From Dyadobacter sp. CY347 (GTDB lineage: Bacteria; Bacteroidota; Bacteroidia; Cytophagales; Spirosomataceae): DNA of 64,000 bases. The DNA lies in contig NZ_JAKFFT010000002.1 in NCBI RefSeq assembly GCF_021502655.1, forward strand, positions 62,001 to 126,000. Reading direction: 5' to 3'. Below are positions 34,838 to 44,060 of the stretch, piece by piece; positions within the stretch are counted from its first letter, which is position 1, and every line of letters starts with the position of its first letter. Under the pieces are notes generated by a model, which was not told the origin of the DNA, did no database searches, and saw only the letters and a program-made list of their open reading frames with translations. A program made the position numbers and the translations under genes.

Positions 34838-36055
34838 ATGGAAACATTGGAACTAACCAATCTGGAAGAAAAGAAAACCAGCTCGAAATGGCTCGCATTT
34901 GGCTTGTGTGTAGTGAGTTACATGCTGAGCGGTACGGTTTCCACATTAATGTCGGTTTACCTGCCGGTTGCGATTCCTGAGCTGAAAGGACAGGCCGTTT
35001 CTCAGGCTGAGCTGGGCGAGATCGGTGCTTATGTAAATGCGATATTTCTTTATGGCTGGATGGTGGGCGGACTTTTGTTCGGCGTGGTCAGCGACCGCAT
35101 CGGGCGCGTCAAATCATTGACATTAGTGATCGGGCTTTATGGCGTTTCCACTTGTTTGGTCACCATTGTACCGGACTGGTATAGTTTGCTGGCGCTGCGA
35201 TTTTTCGCAGGCATGGGCATAGGAGGCGTTTTGCTGATCACAACCGTTTACATTTCTGAGATTTGGCAAGACAAAAATAAAGCCGTTATGCTCGGAATTC
35301 TGGCTGTTTTCTTTCCGGTTGGGATTGTGACAACGGGGAGTCTGAACCTGATCTTTTCGGATTGGAGAAGCGCTTTTGCGGTGGGTTTCATTCCGGTTAT
35401 CATTGCCGTGCTCGTTTTTTTCCTTCTTCCCGAATCTGACAAATGGCGCGTAACCAAGACGCATACCACTAAGCCCGAAGGGTTGTTTGTTGAAAGTAAC
35501 CGCGCAAATCTGATTTCAGGTTCGCTGATTTTCGGCTCGGTGCTCATCGGACTTTGGGGGATTTTTTCCTGGTTACCGACTTGGGTGCAAACATTACTTG
35601 CAACGGGCCAGGACGGTCAGAAGGAGCGGGGATTGGTTATGATTTTGCTGGGCATGGGAGGAATTACAGGAGGCATTTTTTCCGGAATATTGATCAATAA
35701 ATTTGGTAAAAAGGCCACATTAATGGCCACTTTCGGCACTTGCCTGGTGATGTGCTGCATTCTGTTTTTGACCAACAGCACTTTTTCCAGCATCATTTAC
35801 ATTGAAACAGCCGCGCTGGCTTTCTGTTTTGGGATTAGTCAGGGCGCGTTGTCAAGTTATATTCCAGAGCTGTTCCCGGTTTCGATCCGGGGAACGGCGA
35901 CGGGCTTTTGCTTTAATGTGGGACGGTTTTTTACGGCCACAGCGGTGTTTTTTATCGGCTCGCTCGTGGCGGTTTTGGGAGGATTCGGGAATGCGTTGCT
36001 CGTGTTCACGATCCCGTTCCTGGTGGCGCTAATTGTCACAGCCAGAAGCAAATAG
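34838..36055 (+). CDS. Major facilitator superfamily transporter
   Basis: 405 residues with about 12 hydrophobic segments. The cytoplasmic loop motif (LFGVVSDRIGRVKS) matches MFS motif A, and IPELFPVSIRGTATGFCFNVGRF in the C-terminal half is typical of the metabolite:H+ and sugar-porter-like families. The frame could start 13 codons earlier, overlapping the receptor gene, but METLEL at 34838 leaves a clean gap of 19 bases. It may carry the receptor's ligand across the inner membrane. A terminator follows. Confidence 0.88.
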   Translation: METLELTNLEEKKTSSKWLAFGLCVVSYMLSGTVSTLMSVYLPVAIPELKGQAVSQAELGEIGAYVNAIFLYGWMVGGLLFGVVSDRIGRVKSLTLVIGLYGVSTCLVTIVPDWYSLLALRFFAGMGIGGVLLITTVYISEIWQDKNKAVMLGILAVFFPVGIVTTGSLNLIFSDWRSAFAVGFIPVIIAVLVFFLLPESDKWRVTKTHTTKPEGLFVESNRANLISGSLIFGSVLIGLWGIFSWLPTWVQTLLATGQDGQKERGLVMILLGMGGITGGIFSGILINKFGKKATLMATFGTCLVMCCILFLTNSTFSSIIYIETAALAFCFGISQGALSSYIPELFPVSIRGTATGFCFNVGRFFTATAVFFIGSLVAVLGGFGNALLVFTIPFLVALIVTARSK

Positions 36056-36088
36056 GAAAAGTATATTATCATAGGTTAATAATTAGGC

Positions 36089-36125
36089 AAACGGGTTTGC
36101 CATCTGGCGAACCCGTTTCTTTTTC
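36089..36125 (+). terminator. Intrinsic terminator after the MFS gene
   Basis: AAACGGGTTTGCC (36089-36101) pairs with GGCGAACCCGTTT (36106-36118), one G-T wobble, followed by CTTTTTC. It divides the cluster into two transcription units. Confidence 0.75.
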
Positions 36126-36163
36126 ATTTTATTCAAAATTGAGCTAATAGGGTTGACTTATAT

Positions 36164-37306
36164 ATGAGAAAATTTCTTTACCTGGGCGTTGCCGGCATCA
36201 TTCTCTACGAGATTGCAAAAGTGTATTTCATCATGCCTATGCCTGGCAGCCAGCAGATGAACAGCATTGACATTGCCTATTTTTTGCATACCTGGCGATG
36301 GGCTTTCCGGATCGTTTTCTGGCTAATGATCATTGCAGGCTTCACGACGGTTTTATCCGATAAAAGAAAATGGATTGCAATAATCTTGCTCTTTATTGCA
36401 GGCGCTGTTACTTACGGCACAAACTACGAAATGGCGGCGGACACGATGTTTTATCAGCCATCCCAAGTCATTTTACACAATGCTTCCCAAAATAAAGTAA
36501 AAGACGACCGGCTTGTGATAGGCGTCGAGGCGAATGGTGAGGCCAAAGCTTACCCCATTCAATTTATCGGTTATCATCACCAGGTGCGCGATGTGCTCGG
36601 CGGAAAGCCCGTAATCGTAACATATTGCACTGTTTGCCGCACCGGAAGGGTTTTTGAGCCGATCGTGGAAGGTAAGCCGGATGAGTTCAGACTCGTTGGT
36701 ATGGACCATTTCAATGCCATGTTTGAGGATAAAAACACAGGAAGCTGGTGGCGGCAGGCGAATGGTGAAGCCATTGCCGGACCATTGAAAGGCCGGATGT
36801 TGCCCGAACTTCCAACCACGCAAACCACCGTTTCACAGTGGCTAAAAATGCACCCAAACAGCCAAATCATGCAACCCGACCCAATGTATCAGGCCAAATA
36901 TGATTCCATGAGCCGCTATGAATCCGGAAAGGGAAAATCAACGCTTACCAAAACGGATACAGCGGCCTGGAAAGACAAATCCTGGGTTGTGGGCGTGCAG
37001 GCGGGGAAGGATAGCAAAGCATTTGACTGGAATAAGCTGGTTAAGCAGCGGGTTATTAATGATCGGGTGGGAGCGACGCCGGTGGCCGTTGTTCTGGCAG
37101 CTGATAACAAGAGTTTTTTTGCATTTCAAAAGGCAGGCGAGCAGGAGATTGCCGTTCGGAATGACACTTTATACGCACAAAATACAGCTTACAATCTGCT
37201 CGGAAAGCGCCTCGCAGGCGACGGTCCGGATTTGAAAAGAGTGAATGCATATCAGGAATTTTGGCATAGCTGGCGTACATTTCACCCTGATACACAACAA
37301 TATTGA
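36164..37306 (+). CDS. DUF3179 family membrane protein
   Basis: 380 residues with three hydrophobic segments in the first 90 residues, then a DUF3179 domain: DRLVIGVEANGEAKAYPIQFIGYHHQVRD and the cysteine pair VTYCTVCRTGRVFEP. The two Cys and nearby His residues suggest a metal or redox centre. The function of DUF3179 proteins is not established. It precedes the FecA-like receptor gene by 21 bases, so the pair is probably co-transcribed and linked in function. Confidence 0.8.
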   Translation: MRKFLYLGVAGIILYEIAKVYFIMPMPGSQQMNSIDIAYFLHTWRWAFRIVFWLMIIAGFTTVLSDKRKWIAIILLFIAGAVTYGTNYEMAADTMFYQPSQVILHNASQNKVKDDRLVIGVEANGEAKAYPIQFIGYHHQVRDVLGGKPVIVTYCTVCRTGRVFEPIVEGKPDEFRLVGMDHFNAMFEDKNTGSWWRQANGEAIAGPLKGRMLPELPTTQTTVSQWLKMHPNSQIMQPDPMYQAKYDSMSRYESGKGKSTLTKTDTAAWKDKSWVVGVQAGKDSKAFDWNKLVKQRVINDRVGATPVAVVLAADNKSFFAFQKAGEQEIAVRNDTLYAQNTAYNLLGKRLAGDGPDLKRVNAYQEFWHSWRTFHPDTQQY

Positions 37307-37327
37307 ATTTTTGAATTAGTATATTAA

Positions 37328-39544
37328 ATGATGAATATTAAATCTACGCTTATCACGCTGGTTGTGCTTTCGGGATCTTTGGGAGTGGCAAAGGCGCAGG
37401 AAAATCAAAACAAAAAACAGGACGCAGACAAAGTTCTGGACTTGAATGAAGTCACTATTGAAGAACGCAAAAATGTAATCCATACCGAGCGCCTTCCTGA
37501 TGTTCAAAATACTTACATTCATGCAGGGAAGAAAAGCGAGGTCATTCAGTTGGGCGGCGTGAATGGCAACATTGTTGAGAAAACCGGCCGCCAGATTTTT
37601 GCCAAAATTCCAGGTGTTTTTGTCTATGATATGGACGGAAGCGGCAATCAGATCAACATTTCTACGCGCGGCCTGGATCCGCACCGTTCCTGGGAATACA
37701 ACATTCGCCAAAACGGCGTTATCACCAATTCCGACATGTACGGCTATCCGGCCAGCCATTACAGTCCGGCCATGGAATCCATCGAGCGCATTGAGCTGGT
37801 AAGGGGAACGTCATCGTTGCAGTATGGCGCGCAATTTGGCGGGATGATCAATTATGTGACCAAAGCACCGGATACAACCAAATTATTTTCATTCGAAAGC
37901 ATTAATTCAGTGGGGTCGTTCGGGCTTTTCAGCTCTTATAATGCCATTGGCGGGAAAGTTGGGAAGCTCGTTTACTCAGCCTATTATCAAAAGCGACATT
38001 CAAACGGATACAGGAAGAATGCGAAATCAGATGCAGAATCGCAATTTATAAGTCTGGCTTATGAATTTAACAAGTCATTGCGCATCAAGGCTGAATTGGG
38101 ACGCTCTTCCTACGTTTACCAAATTCCCGGCCCATTAACCGACGCCATGTTCGCTGCCGATCCGCGACAATCCACCCGTTCCAGAAATTATTTCAATCCC
38201 GACATTTACATTCCTTCCATTGTTCTGGATTGGAAAATCAGCCCCGAAACACAGGTTAAGTTTACCAATTCCGGCGTTTATGGAGCCAGGAACAGCGTGA
38301 TGTTTGATGCATTTGCCAATGTTCCTGACACGATTAATCCGGCTACAAAATCTTACAAAGCGCGTCAGGTAGACATTGATAATTTCAAGAGTTTCACCTC
38401 CGAGCTGCGGATTTTGCATCATTATGACATTGCAGGCTTCAAAAATGTGCTTTCCGGCGGCGTGCAGATCATGCATAATAAGCTGCGCAGGAGGCAATTG
38501 GGTAAAGGCACAACCGGCAGCGATTTCGATCTCACATTAACTGATCCTGCATTTGGCCGCGATCTTTATATGAAGACAAACAATGTGGCGGTGTTTTTGG
38601 AAAACATGATTTACCTCACGCCAAAATGGACCGTTTCGCCCGGAATGCGTTACGAAAACGGCGCGACGGATATGACTGGAACGATCAGTTACTACGATCC
38701 GGGAGACCTTCCAAACAAGATCAAGCACAATTTTCCGCTTTTCGGGATAAGCACACAGTACAGACTGGACGCCCAAAACCGCATTTATGGGGGCATTTCA
38801 CAAGCTTACCGGCCGGTTGTTTTCAAAGACATTATCCCGGGATCCGTTTTGGAAAAAGTGGATAAAAATCTGAAAGATGCCTATGGTTACAATGTGGAAG
38901 CAGGCGTCAGCGGCGGCACCAGGAACCTGCGTTACGACATTGGGGTTTTCCAGGTTTTGATCAACAATAGAATGGGAACTGTTTCCATGCGGGAAGGCGC
39001 AAATGCGTACATTCTGCGCACAGTAACGGGTGACACGCGTACACGAGGCGTGGAAGCATACATTGAGTACATTCCGTTTCGAATCAACACATCTTCAACG
39101 CCTACCGAGCTTTCGATTTTTACCTCAACATCGTATTTCGACGCAAGTTATATCAAAGGAAATGCGGTTGTCAATGGCGAAAATACGAGCGTAGCAGGCA
39201 ACACAGTAGAAGGTGTCCCAACCTGGATCTCACGGAATGGCGTGCAGTTTTTGTATAAAAAATTATCCGTAACCTGCCAGTACAGCTACGTAAGCGCCAA
39301 TTTTGCCAATCCATTGAACACCGTTGAGCCATCTGCAAACGGCACGATTGGCAAAGTGCCGGGTTACGGGCTCCTCGATCTGAATGCAACATGGCATATT
39401 AACGGAAATTACACATTGCGTGCAGGGGTAAACAACATCACCGACAAGCAATATTTCACCAAACGCCCTACCATGTATCCGGGCGCCGGTGTATGGACTT
39501 CCGATGGAAGGAGCTTCGGGCTTTCATTCGGGATCAAGATTTAA
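37328..39544 (+). CDS. FecA-like TonB-dependent outer membrane receptor
   Basis: 738 residues. It has a signal peptide (cleavage near AKAQ) but no carboxypeptidase-like regulatory domain; the plug domain begins directly (EVTIEERKNVIHTERLPDVQNT). Features typical of the ferric-citrate/FecA branch are the IPGVFVYDMDGSGNQINISTRGLDPHRSWEYNIRQNG stretch and QYGAQFGGMINYV. The barrel ends in a terminal aromatic region (FGLSFGIKI). Uptake of a ferric chelate is suggested. The first two codons are both ATG. Confidence 0.88.
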   Translation: MMNIKSTLITLVVLSGSLGVAKAQENQNKKQDADKVLDLNEVTIEERKNVIHTERLPDVQNTYIHAGKKSEVIQLGGVNGNIVEKTGRQIFAKIPGVFVYDMDGSGNQINISTRGLDPHRSWEYNIRQNGVITNSDMYGYPASHYSPAMESIERIELVRGTSSLQYGAQFGGMINYVTKAPDTTKLFSFESINSVGSFGLFSSYNAIGGKVGKLVYSAYYQKRHSNGYRKNAKSDAESQFISLAYEFNKSLRIKAELGRSSYVYQIPGPLTDAMFAADPRQSTRSRNYFNPDIYIPSIVLDWKISPETQVKFTNSGVYGARNSVMFDAFANVPDTINPATKSYKARQVDIDNFKSFTSELRILHHYDIAGFKNVLSGGVQIMHNKLRRRQLGKGTTGSDFDLTLTDPAFGRDLYMKTNNVAVFLENMIYLTPKWTVSPGMRYENGATDMTGTISYYDPGDLPNKIKHNFPLFGISTQYRLDAQNRIYGGISQAYRPVVFKDIIPGSVLEKVDKNLKDAYGYNVEAGVSGGTRNLRYDIGVFQVLINNRMGTVSMREGANAYILRTVTGDTRTRGVEAYIEYIPFRINTSSTPTELSIFTSTSYFDASYIKGNAVVNGENTSVAGNTVEGVPTWISRNGVQFLYKKLSVTCQYSYVSANFANPLNTVEPSANGTIGKVPGYGLLDLNATWHINGNYTLRAGVNNITDKQYFTKRPTMYPGAGVWTSDGRSFGLSFGIKI

Positions 39545-39599
39545 GTTCTTTTGCCTGGCATTATTTTAATATCTGCTATTACAAAAACGACAAACGATC

Positions 39600-40016
39600 A
39601 TGGCAGATAAAACATTGAAAGACGTAAGTGAAGTAATGAAGGATATAGACCTTTGTATGCTTACAACCACAACAACCGATGGCGCGCTGGCTTCAAGGCC
39701 GATGAGTAACAACGGAGAAGTGGAATACGATGGGAATTCCTATTTTTTTACATGGGAAGGCTCCCGGATGGTAAGCGACATTGAGCTCGATAGCAGAGTG
39801 AACCTTACATTTCAAGGACAAAAAGACATTTGGATCTCTGTTTCAGGTAAAGCTGAGGTAAGCCGTGAACGTGAAGATATGGAAGAGCACTGGGTAAGCG
39901 ACCTGGATCAATGGTTCGAAGATGGACTTGATACGCCGGGCATTGCTATGATTACGGTAAAAGCTAAAAGAATAAAATACTGGCAGGGAGAGGAAGAGGG
40001 AGAAGTAAAGCTGTAA
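39600..40016 (+). CDS. Pyridoxamine 5'-phosphate oxidase family (general stress protein 26-like)
   Basis: 138 residues of the split beta-barrel flavin-binding fold, with DLCMLTTTTTDGALASRPM and YFFTWEGSRMVSDIELDSRVNLTF. Members bind FMN or F420 or have lost cofactor binding; the GSP26-type group is linked to stress in several bacteria. The start is ATG, 55 bases after the FecA-like gene, so it may share its transcript. It has its own terminator. The activity is unknown. Confidence 0.85.
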   Translation: MADKTLKDVSEVMKDIDLCMLTTTTTDGALASRPMSNNGEVEYDGNSYFFTWEGSRMVSDIELDSRVNLTFQGQKDIWISVSGKAEVSREREDMEEHWVSDLDQWFEDGLDTPGIAMITVKAKRIKYWQGEEEGEVKL

Positions 40017-40039
40017 TTTTATATAAATGCCTTAATTTG

Positions 40040-40076
40040 TGGATCATGTCGAACACCGGCATGATCCATTTTTTTT
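40040..40076 (+). terminator. Intrinsic terminator
   Basis: TGGATCATG (40040-40048) pairs with CATGATCCA (40060-40068), followed by eight T residues. It ends four bases before the next gene start region and closes the stress-protein gene. Confidence 0.85.
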
Positions 40077-40082
40077 GTCCCT

Positions 40083-41255
40083 ATGAAACAAATACTGACT
40101 GCATTGCTCCTGCTCGTGTGCCTTACGAATTCAACGGCGCAGAATTACGACGAGGCCAAAGTCCCGGCTTACGTGCTTCCGGAAGTGCTGAAAACGGCCG
40201 CCGGTAAGGAAGTTAAAAGCAGGAAAATGTGGGAAGATGTAAGACGGCCGGAAATTCTCAGGCTTTTCGAGGATAACATTTACGGGCAGATGCCAAAAGA
40301 TTATGACAGCATTCGCTATACAATAAAAAACGAGGACAAGGGTGCTATGAATGGCAAAGCCAGATTGAAAGAAGTGGCGATCAATGTTTACAGGAACAGG
40401 AAATCAGTTGAGATAAATGTTGTTTTATTTGTTCCTAATCATTCAAAAAAGCCCGCGCCGGTTTTGCTATTAATCAACAACCGGGGGACAGAAAATACCG
40501 ATCCGACCAGGAAAGTGAAAAGCGGTTTCTGGCCGGCCGAAATGGTCATTGACAGCGGTTATGCCGTCGCCGCTTTCCACGTAAGCGACCTCGCGCCCGA
40601 TAACAAGGACACATTTATGAACGGTGTTGTGCAGCTCTATCCCGAGCAGCTGGAAGCCGATAACGGCATGCGGGCCATTGGTGCGTGGGCCTGGGGCGCA
40701 TCGCGTGTGATGGATTACTTTGAAAAAGATAAGGACATTGATGCCGGAAATGTGGCCGTAGTCGGTCATTCGCGGGGTGGAAAGGCCTCTTTATGGGCAG
40801 CGGCGCAGGATCAGCGATTTGCTGTTTGCGTTACAAATTGTTCGGGAAATACGGGCGCGGCTTTGGCCCGGCGGCAGTTTGGTGAGAGAATTACCCGCAT
40901 CAACACCACCTTTCCACATTGGTTTAACAATAATTACAAAAAATTTAACGACAAGGAAAACGACCTGCCCGTAGACCAGCATATGCTCATTGCCCTGATC
41001 GCTCCGCGGCCTTTATACGCCACCAATGCGTCCAAAGACCTTTGGGCCGATCCGACAGGAACATTTCTGGCGCTGAAAAAAGCAGAAAAAACATATGCAC
41101 TTTATGGCTTAAAATCGAAGTTGCCAGCGAACCCGCCGGGCATTAATGCGCCTATTCCAAGTTCGCCGCTGGCCTATCACAACCGCGAAGGCGAGCACGA
41201 TCTGACGGCTTATGACTGGGGCAACTTTATCAGATTAATGAAATCCCGTCCGTAA
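40083..41255 (+). CDS. Secreted CE15-like glucuronoyl esterase/acetylxylan esterase
   Basis: 390 residues with a signal peptide (cleavage after STAQ). The alpha/beta hydrolase nucleophile is in VAVVGHSRGGKASLWAAAQD, matching the GxSRxG-type motif of CE15 glucuronoyl esterases, and the late EHDLTAYDW carries the likely His. CE15 enzymes cut ester bonds between lignin and glucuronoxylan; bacterial relatives have varied substrates. It opens the carbohydrate-related region of the window, although only the GH43 enzyme supports xylan as target. Confidence 0.8.
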   Translation: MKQILTALLLLVCLTNSTAQNYDEAKVPAYVLPEVLKTAAGKEVKSRKMWEDVRRPEILRLFEDNIYGQMPKDYDSIRYTIKNEDKGAMNGKARLKEVAINVYRNRKSVEINVVLFVPNHSKKPAPVLLLINNRGTENTDPTRKVKSGFWPAEMVIDSGYAVAAFHVSDLAPDNKDTFMNGVVQLYPEQLEADNGMRAIGAWAWGASRVMDYFEKDKDIDAGNVAVVGHSRGGKASLWAAAQDQRFAVCVTNCSGNTGAALARRQFGERITRINTTFPHWFNNNYKKFNDKENDLPVDQHMLIALIAPRPLYATNASKDLWADPTGTFLALKKAEKTYALYGLKSKLPANPPGINAPIPSSPLAYHNREGEHDLTAYDWGNFIRLMKSRP

Positions 41256-41303
41256 AGGCACAAGATTTTTAGCCTTGCATAATCACATTAGAACCTACTG
41301 ATT

Positions 41304-42344
41304 ATGAAAAATAACAGCAATCAAGGACTCTTTTCAGGAAAGACTGCATTGTGGGCAGCCGCCGGACTGGGCTTATATGCCGCAGCGAAACATTTCTATA
41401 AAGAGATGATCAAGTTTGATTTTCAGGATAAAGTGGTGGTTATCACCGGCGGAGCGCGTGGGCTGGGCTTACTGCTGGCCAGAGAATTGGCGGCAAAAGG
41501 AGCGAACCTGGTAATATGTTCAAGAAACGCCGAGCAGATTGAAGTCGCCGAGCAGGAACTCCGGCAAATGGGCTCGATCGTGCTGGGATTGAAAGCAGAC
41601 GTGAGCGACCAGCGGGATGCGTCACGCGTAATCGAAGCCACAATTTCTCAGTTTGGAAGGATTGACCTATTGATAAATAATGCCGGAGTAATGCTCGTTG
41701 GTCCGGAAAATGTGATGGATGTGGAGGATTATAAAACGGCCATGGATACCAATTTCTGGGCTGCATTGTACATGATCAAAGCTGCATTGCCGCACTTTCA
41801 TGAACAGAAGGAAGGCCGGATCGCCAACATTTGTTCCATTGGCGGAAAGGTCGCCGTCCCGCATTTGCTGCCTTATAGCGTGAGTAAATTTGCGATGGTT
41901 GCTTTGTCGGAAGGGTTGCATTCCGAGCTGAAAAAGGACAACATTCATGTTACCACCGTGATCCCGAACCTCATGCGGACGGGAAGCCCGAGAAATGTAT
42001 CCTTAAAAGGCGATCATGAGGCAGAATATGCCTGGTTCAAAATAGCAGGCTCGTCACCGCTGCTTTCGCAAGATGCGGCGCAGGCGGCTGCGGACATTGT
42101 TAACGCCATCGCTTACCAGGAAACAGAAATTATTCTGACCAATACGGCGAAACTGGCCGTTGCATTCCAAGGCGCCAACCCAAGCCTCGTATCACTGGTA
42201 ACATCTATCGCCAACAGGTTTTTGCCGAAATCAGGCCCGGAAGGCGCTGTAATCCGCAAAGGTTATGAAAGTGAATCAGAAAAGTCGAAAGGGAAAGTGG
42301 CCTCCATCAGCGACCGTGCTGCTTTGGAAAATAATGAAACGTAA
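41304..42344 (+). CDS. Short-chain dehydrogenase/reductase with N-terminal membrane segment
   Basis: 346 residues. A hydrophobic stretch (about residues 11-28) precedes a classical SDR: VVVITGGARGLGLLLAREL (nucleotide binding), LLINNAGVML, and the Ser-Tyr-Lys triad in NICSIGG then YSVSKFAM. It adds about 80 residues beyond the core fold, including a charged C-terminal tail. NAD(P)-dependent oxidoreduction is certain for the family, but the substrate is unknown. The convergent GH43 gene ends six bases away. Confidence 0.88.
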   Translation: MKNNSNQGLFSGKTALWAAAGLGLYAAAKHFYKEMIKFDFQDKVVVITGGARGLGLLLARELAAKGANLVICSRNAEQIEVAEQELRQMGSIVLGLKADVSDQRDASRVIEATISQFGRIDLLINNAGVMLVGPENVMDVEDYKTAMDTNFWAALYMIKAALPHFHEQKEGRIANICSIGGKVAVPHLLPYSVSKFAMVALSEGLHSELKKDNIHVTTVIPNLMRTGSPRNVSLKGDHEAEYAWFKIAGSSPLLSQDAAQAAADIVNAIAYQETEIILTNTAKLAVAFQGANPSLVSLVTSIANRFLPKSGPEGAVIRKGYESESEKSKGKVASISDRAALENNET

Positions 42345-42350
42345 TTAATC

Positions 42351-43931
42351 TCACTCATATTTCATCTGCACAGCCCGGATCTCACTCTTGCCGGAAGCAT
42401 TGCCAGCCACATTAACCCCAACTCTCGGTGCACGGTCCCATCTCGGCAGCCAGGGCGCTTCTATTTGCGTTGCACTGGTGAGGGAGTCGATTTTCTGGCC
42501 TTTTACATCCCACCGAAATTCGTAAAATCGGCCGTAACGGCTATGTAGACTCAATTTGATGTCTTTATATTTATCAGGGATCTCCTGTGATTTAATCACT
42601 TCCTGAACCCCATCTTTAACCTGCCATAATGTGATGTGATTGTCCCGCACGCCGTATCCAAGCGCGTTTCTGGCGTCACCATAAACCAGGATGTTCTGCG
42701 TCAAGTCCTTTTTGGCTGTGACTTCGGTCGTGAATGTATAGCTGCCGTTTTTAATGGTCAAGCCTAGAAAATTCCCGGTATTGGTGCGGTTATCGTTCTC
42801 GATTCGGAGCGCGCCGTTTTGTACTTCAAAATTTGGTTTTGCAAAACTCACATCATAAACCCACGGCGCTTTTAGCGTGTCCCTGTTGTAATTAATGGAA
42901 AAATTATGGTTCACCAGCGCACCCATAGCAATAGGCGCTTCTGCCTGTGCGGGTGTTGTTTTCCCATATCTGAAAGCAGGCCATTTGGTAACCTCGTCCC
43001 AAACCAGTTCGCTCAGGACGCCCTGCCTACCCGAGAATGTAAAATCAACACCGTTATAGGCGTGATGCAAGTAAAAATAGCGGTTATCAGCCGTCACCAC
43101 CACGGTTCCGTGACCCGGGCATTTCCATTTATGATCACCAAAAAGTGCCGGGTTACCTGCATATTTTGTCCAGGGTCCCTGCAAATTTTCAGCCCGCGCG
43201 AACCCCACCTGATAATCACAATTTGCTCCGCAGCAAGCATTGCCGGAGTACAGCATATACCAGTATTTTCCGCGTTTGAAGATCGATTGTCCTTCCGCCC
43301 CGCCAGCTTCCCAGCCGGTAAGGTCTGCTTTCATCAGACTAAATTCTTTGCCAACCACTTTCAACCCATCGGGAGCCAGTTCTGCACCCAAAATTTCGAT
43401 TCCACGGTCTTTATCCAGTCCATATGCCTTCCATGTTATGAAAAGTTTACCTTCATCCTCCACTACGAATGCATCGATCGCTTCTTTTGTCCATTCAATG
43501 ATGATGCCGTGGTCTTTGAAGCCTTCTTTCAAATCTTTGGTGCTTGCTACGCCGATGAATGATTGTTTATCCGATTTTCGTCTGGCTGTGTAGTAACAAT
43601 AAAAAGTGCCATTCCGAAAGAACAGTTCCGGTGCCCAGTAACTGCCCATAGTCCATTCCGGCAAGTCGCTAAATACCGGCCCGACATATTCCCAGTCCAC
43701 CAGATTTTTCGAGCTGTAAATAGGATAAGCCGGTCCCCATTCCGAAGAAGTCCCCGCAGCATAATAGGTATCACCCACACGAATCACCGAAGGATCCGCA
43801 AAATCGCCTGCAATAACCGGGTTTCTGTAAGTGACAACGAGGGCCGGGGCAGGTTTAGGCTTTGGTTTTTGTGCGAAAGCCTGGGCAGTTGAAATGAGTA
43901 TCAGGAAGAAAAGAAAGGATATAGGCTTCAT
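42351..43931 (-). CDS. Secreted GH43-like glycoside hydrolase
   Basis: 526 residues: a signal peptide (cleavage near AFAQ), a lysine/proline linker, then a five-bladed GH43 propeller (about 36-340) and a C-terminal beta-sandwich. The three catalytic acids fit: Asp46 in FADPSVI, Asp in EAIDAFVVED, and Glu in AGGAEGQSIF. GH43 enzymes are usually arabinofuranosidases or xylosidases acting on hemicellulose. A cysteine-rich loop GNACCGANC is present and may bind metal or form disulfides. The specific bond cannot be read from the sequence. Confidence 0.9.
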   Translation of the reverse strand: MKPISFLFFLILISTAQAFAQKPKPKPAPALVVTYRNPVIAGDFADPSVIRVGDTYYAAGTSSEWGPAYPIYSSKNLVDWEYVGPVFSDLPEWTMGSYWAPELFFRNGTFYCYYTARRKSDKQSFIGVASTKDLKEGFKDHGIIIEWTKEAIDAFVVEDEGKLFITWKAYGLDKDRGIEILGAELAPDGLKVVGKEFSLMKADLTGWEAGGAEGQSIFKRGKYWYMLYSGNACCGANCDYQVGFARAENLQGPWTKYAGNPALFGDHKWKCPGHGTVVVTADNRYFYLHHAYNGVDFTFSGRQGVLSELVWDEVTKWPAFRYGKTTPAQAEAPIAMGALVNHNFSINYNRDTLKAPWVYDVSFAKPNFEVQNGALRIENDNRTNTGNFLGLTIKNGSYTFTTEVTAKKDLTQNILVYGDARNALGYGVRDNHITLWQVKDGVQEVIKSQEIPDKYKDIKLSLHSRYGRFYEFRWDVKGQKIDSLTSATQIEAPWLPRWDRAPRVGVNVAGNASGKSEIRAVQMKYE

Positions 43932-44060
43932 TTTGCAGTCATTGGTTGTTCCGGCTAAGGAAATGATTTTATTTCAACTTAGGAAACCAAATCGATATTC
44001 TGTCTGCGTGAAATCTATATTCTATCGGCTTGAATGAGGCTTAAAGTTTCGTCTACCCAA

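Noticed and set aside
41256-41285. A hairpin (AAGGC...GCCTT) after the CE15-like esterase gene
   Set aside because: Only five base pairs with no proper T run after the stem; too weak to call a terminator.
42906-43562. A 218-codon plus-strand open frame opposite the GH43 gene
   Set aside because: The GH43 catalytic motifs are intact on the other strand and this frame shows no domain or start context.
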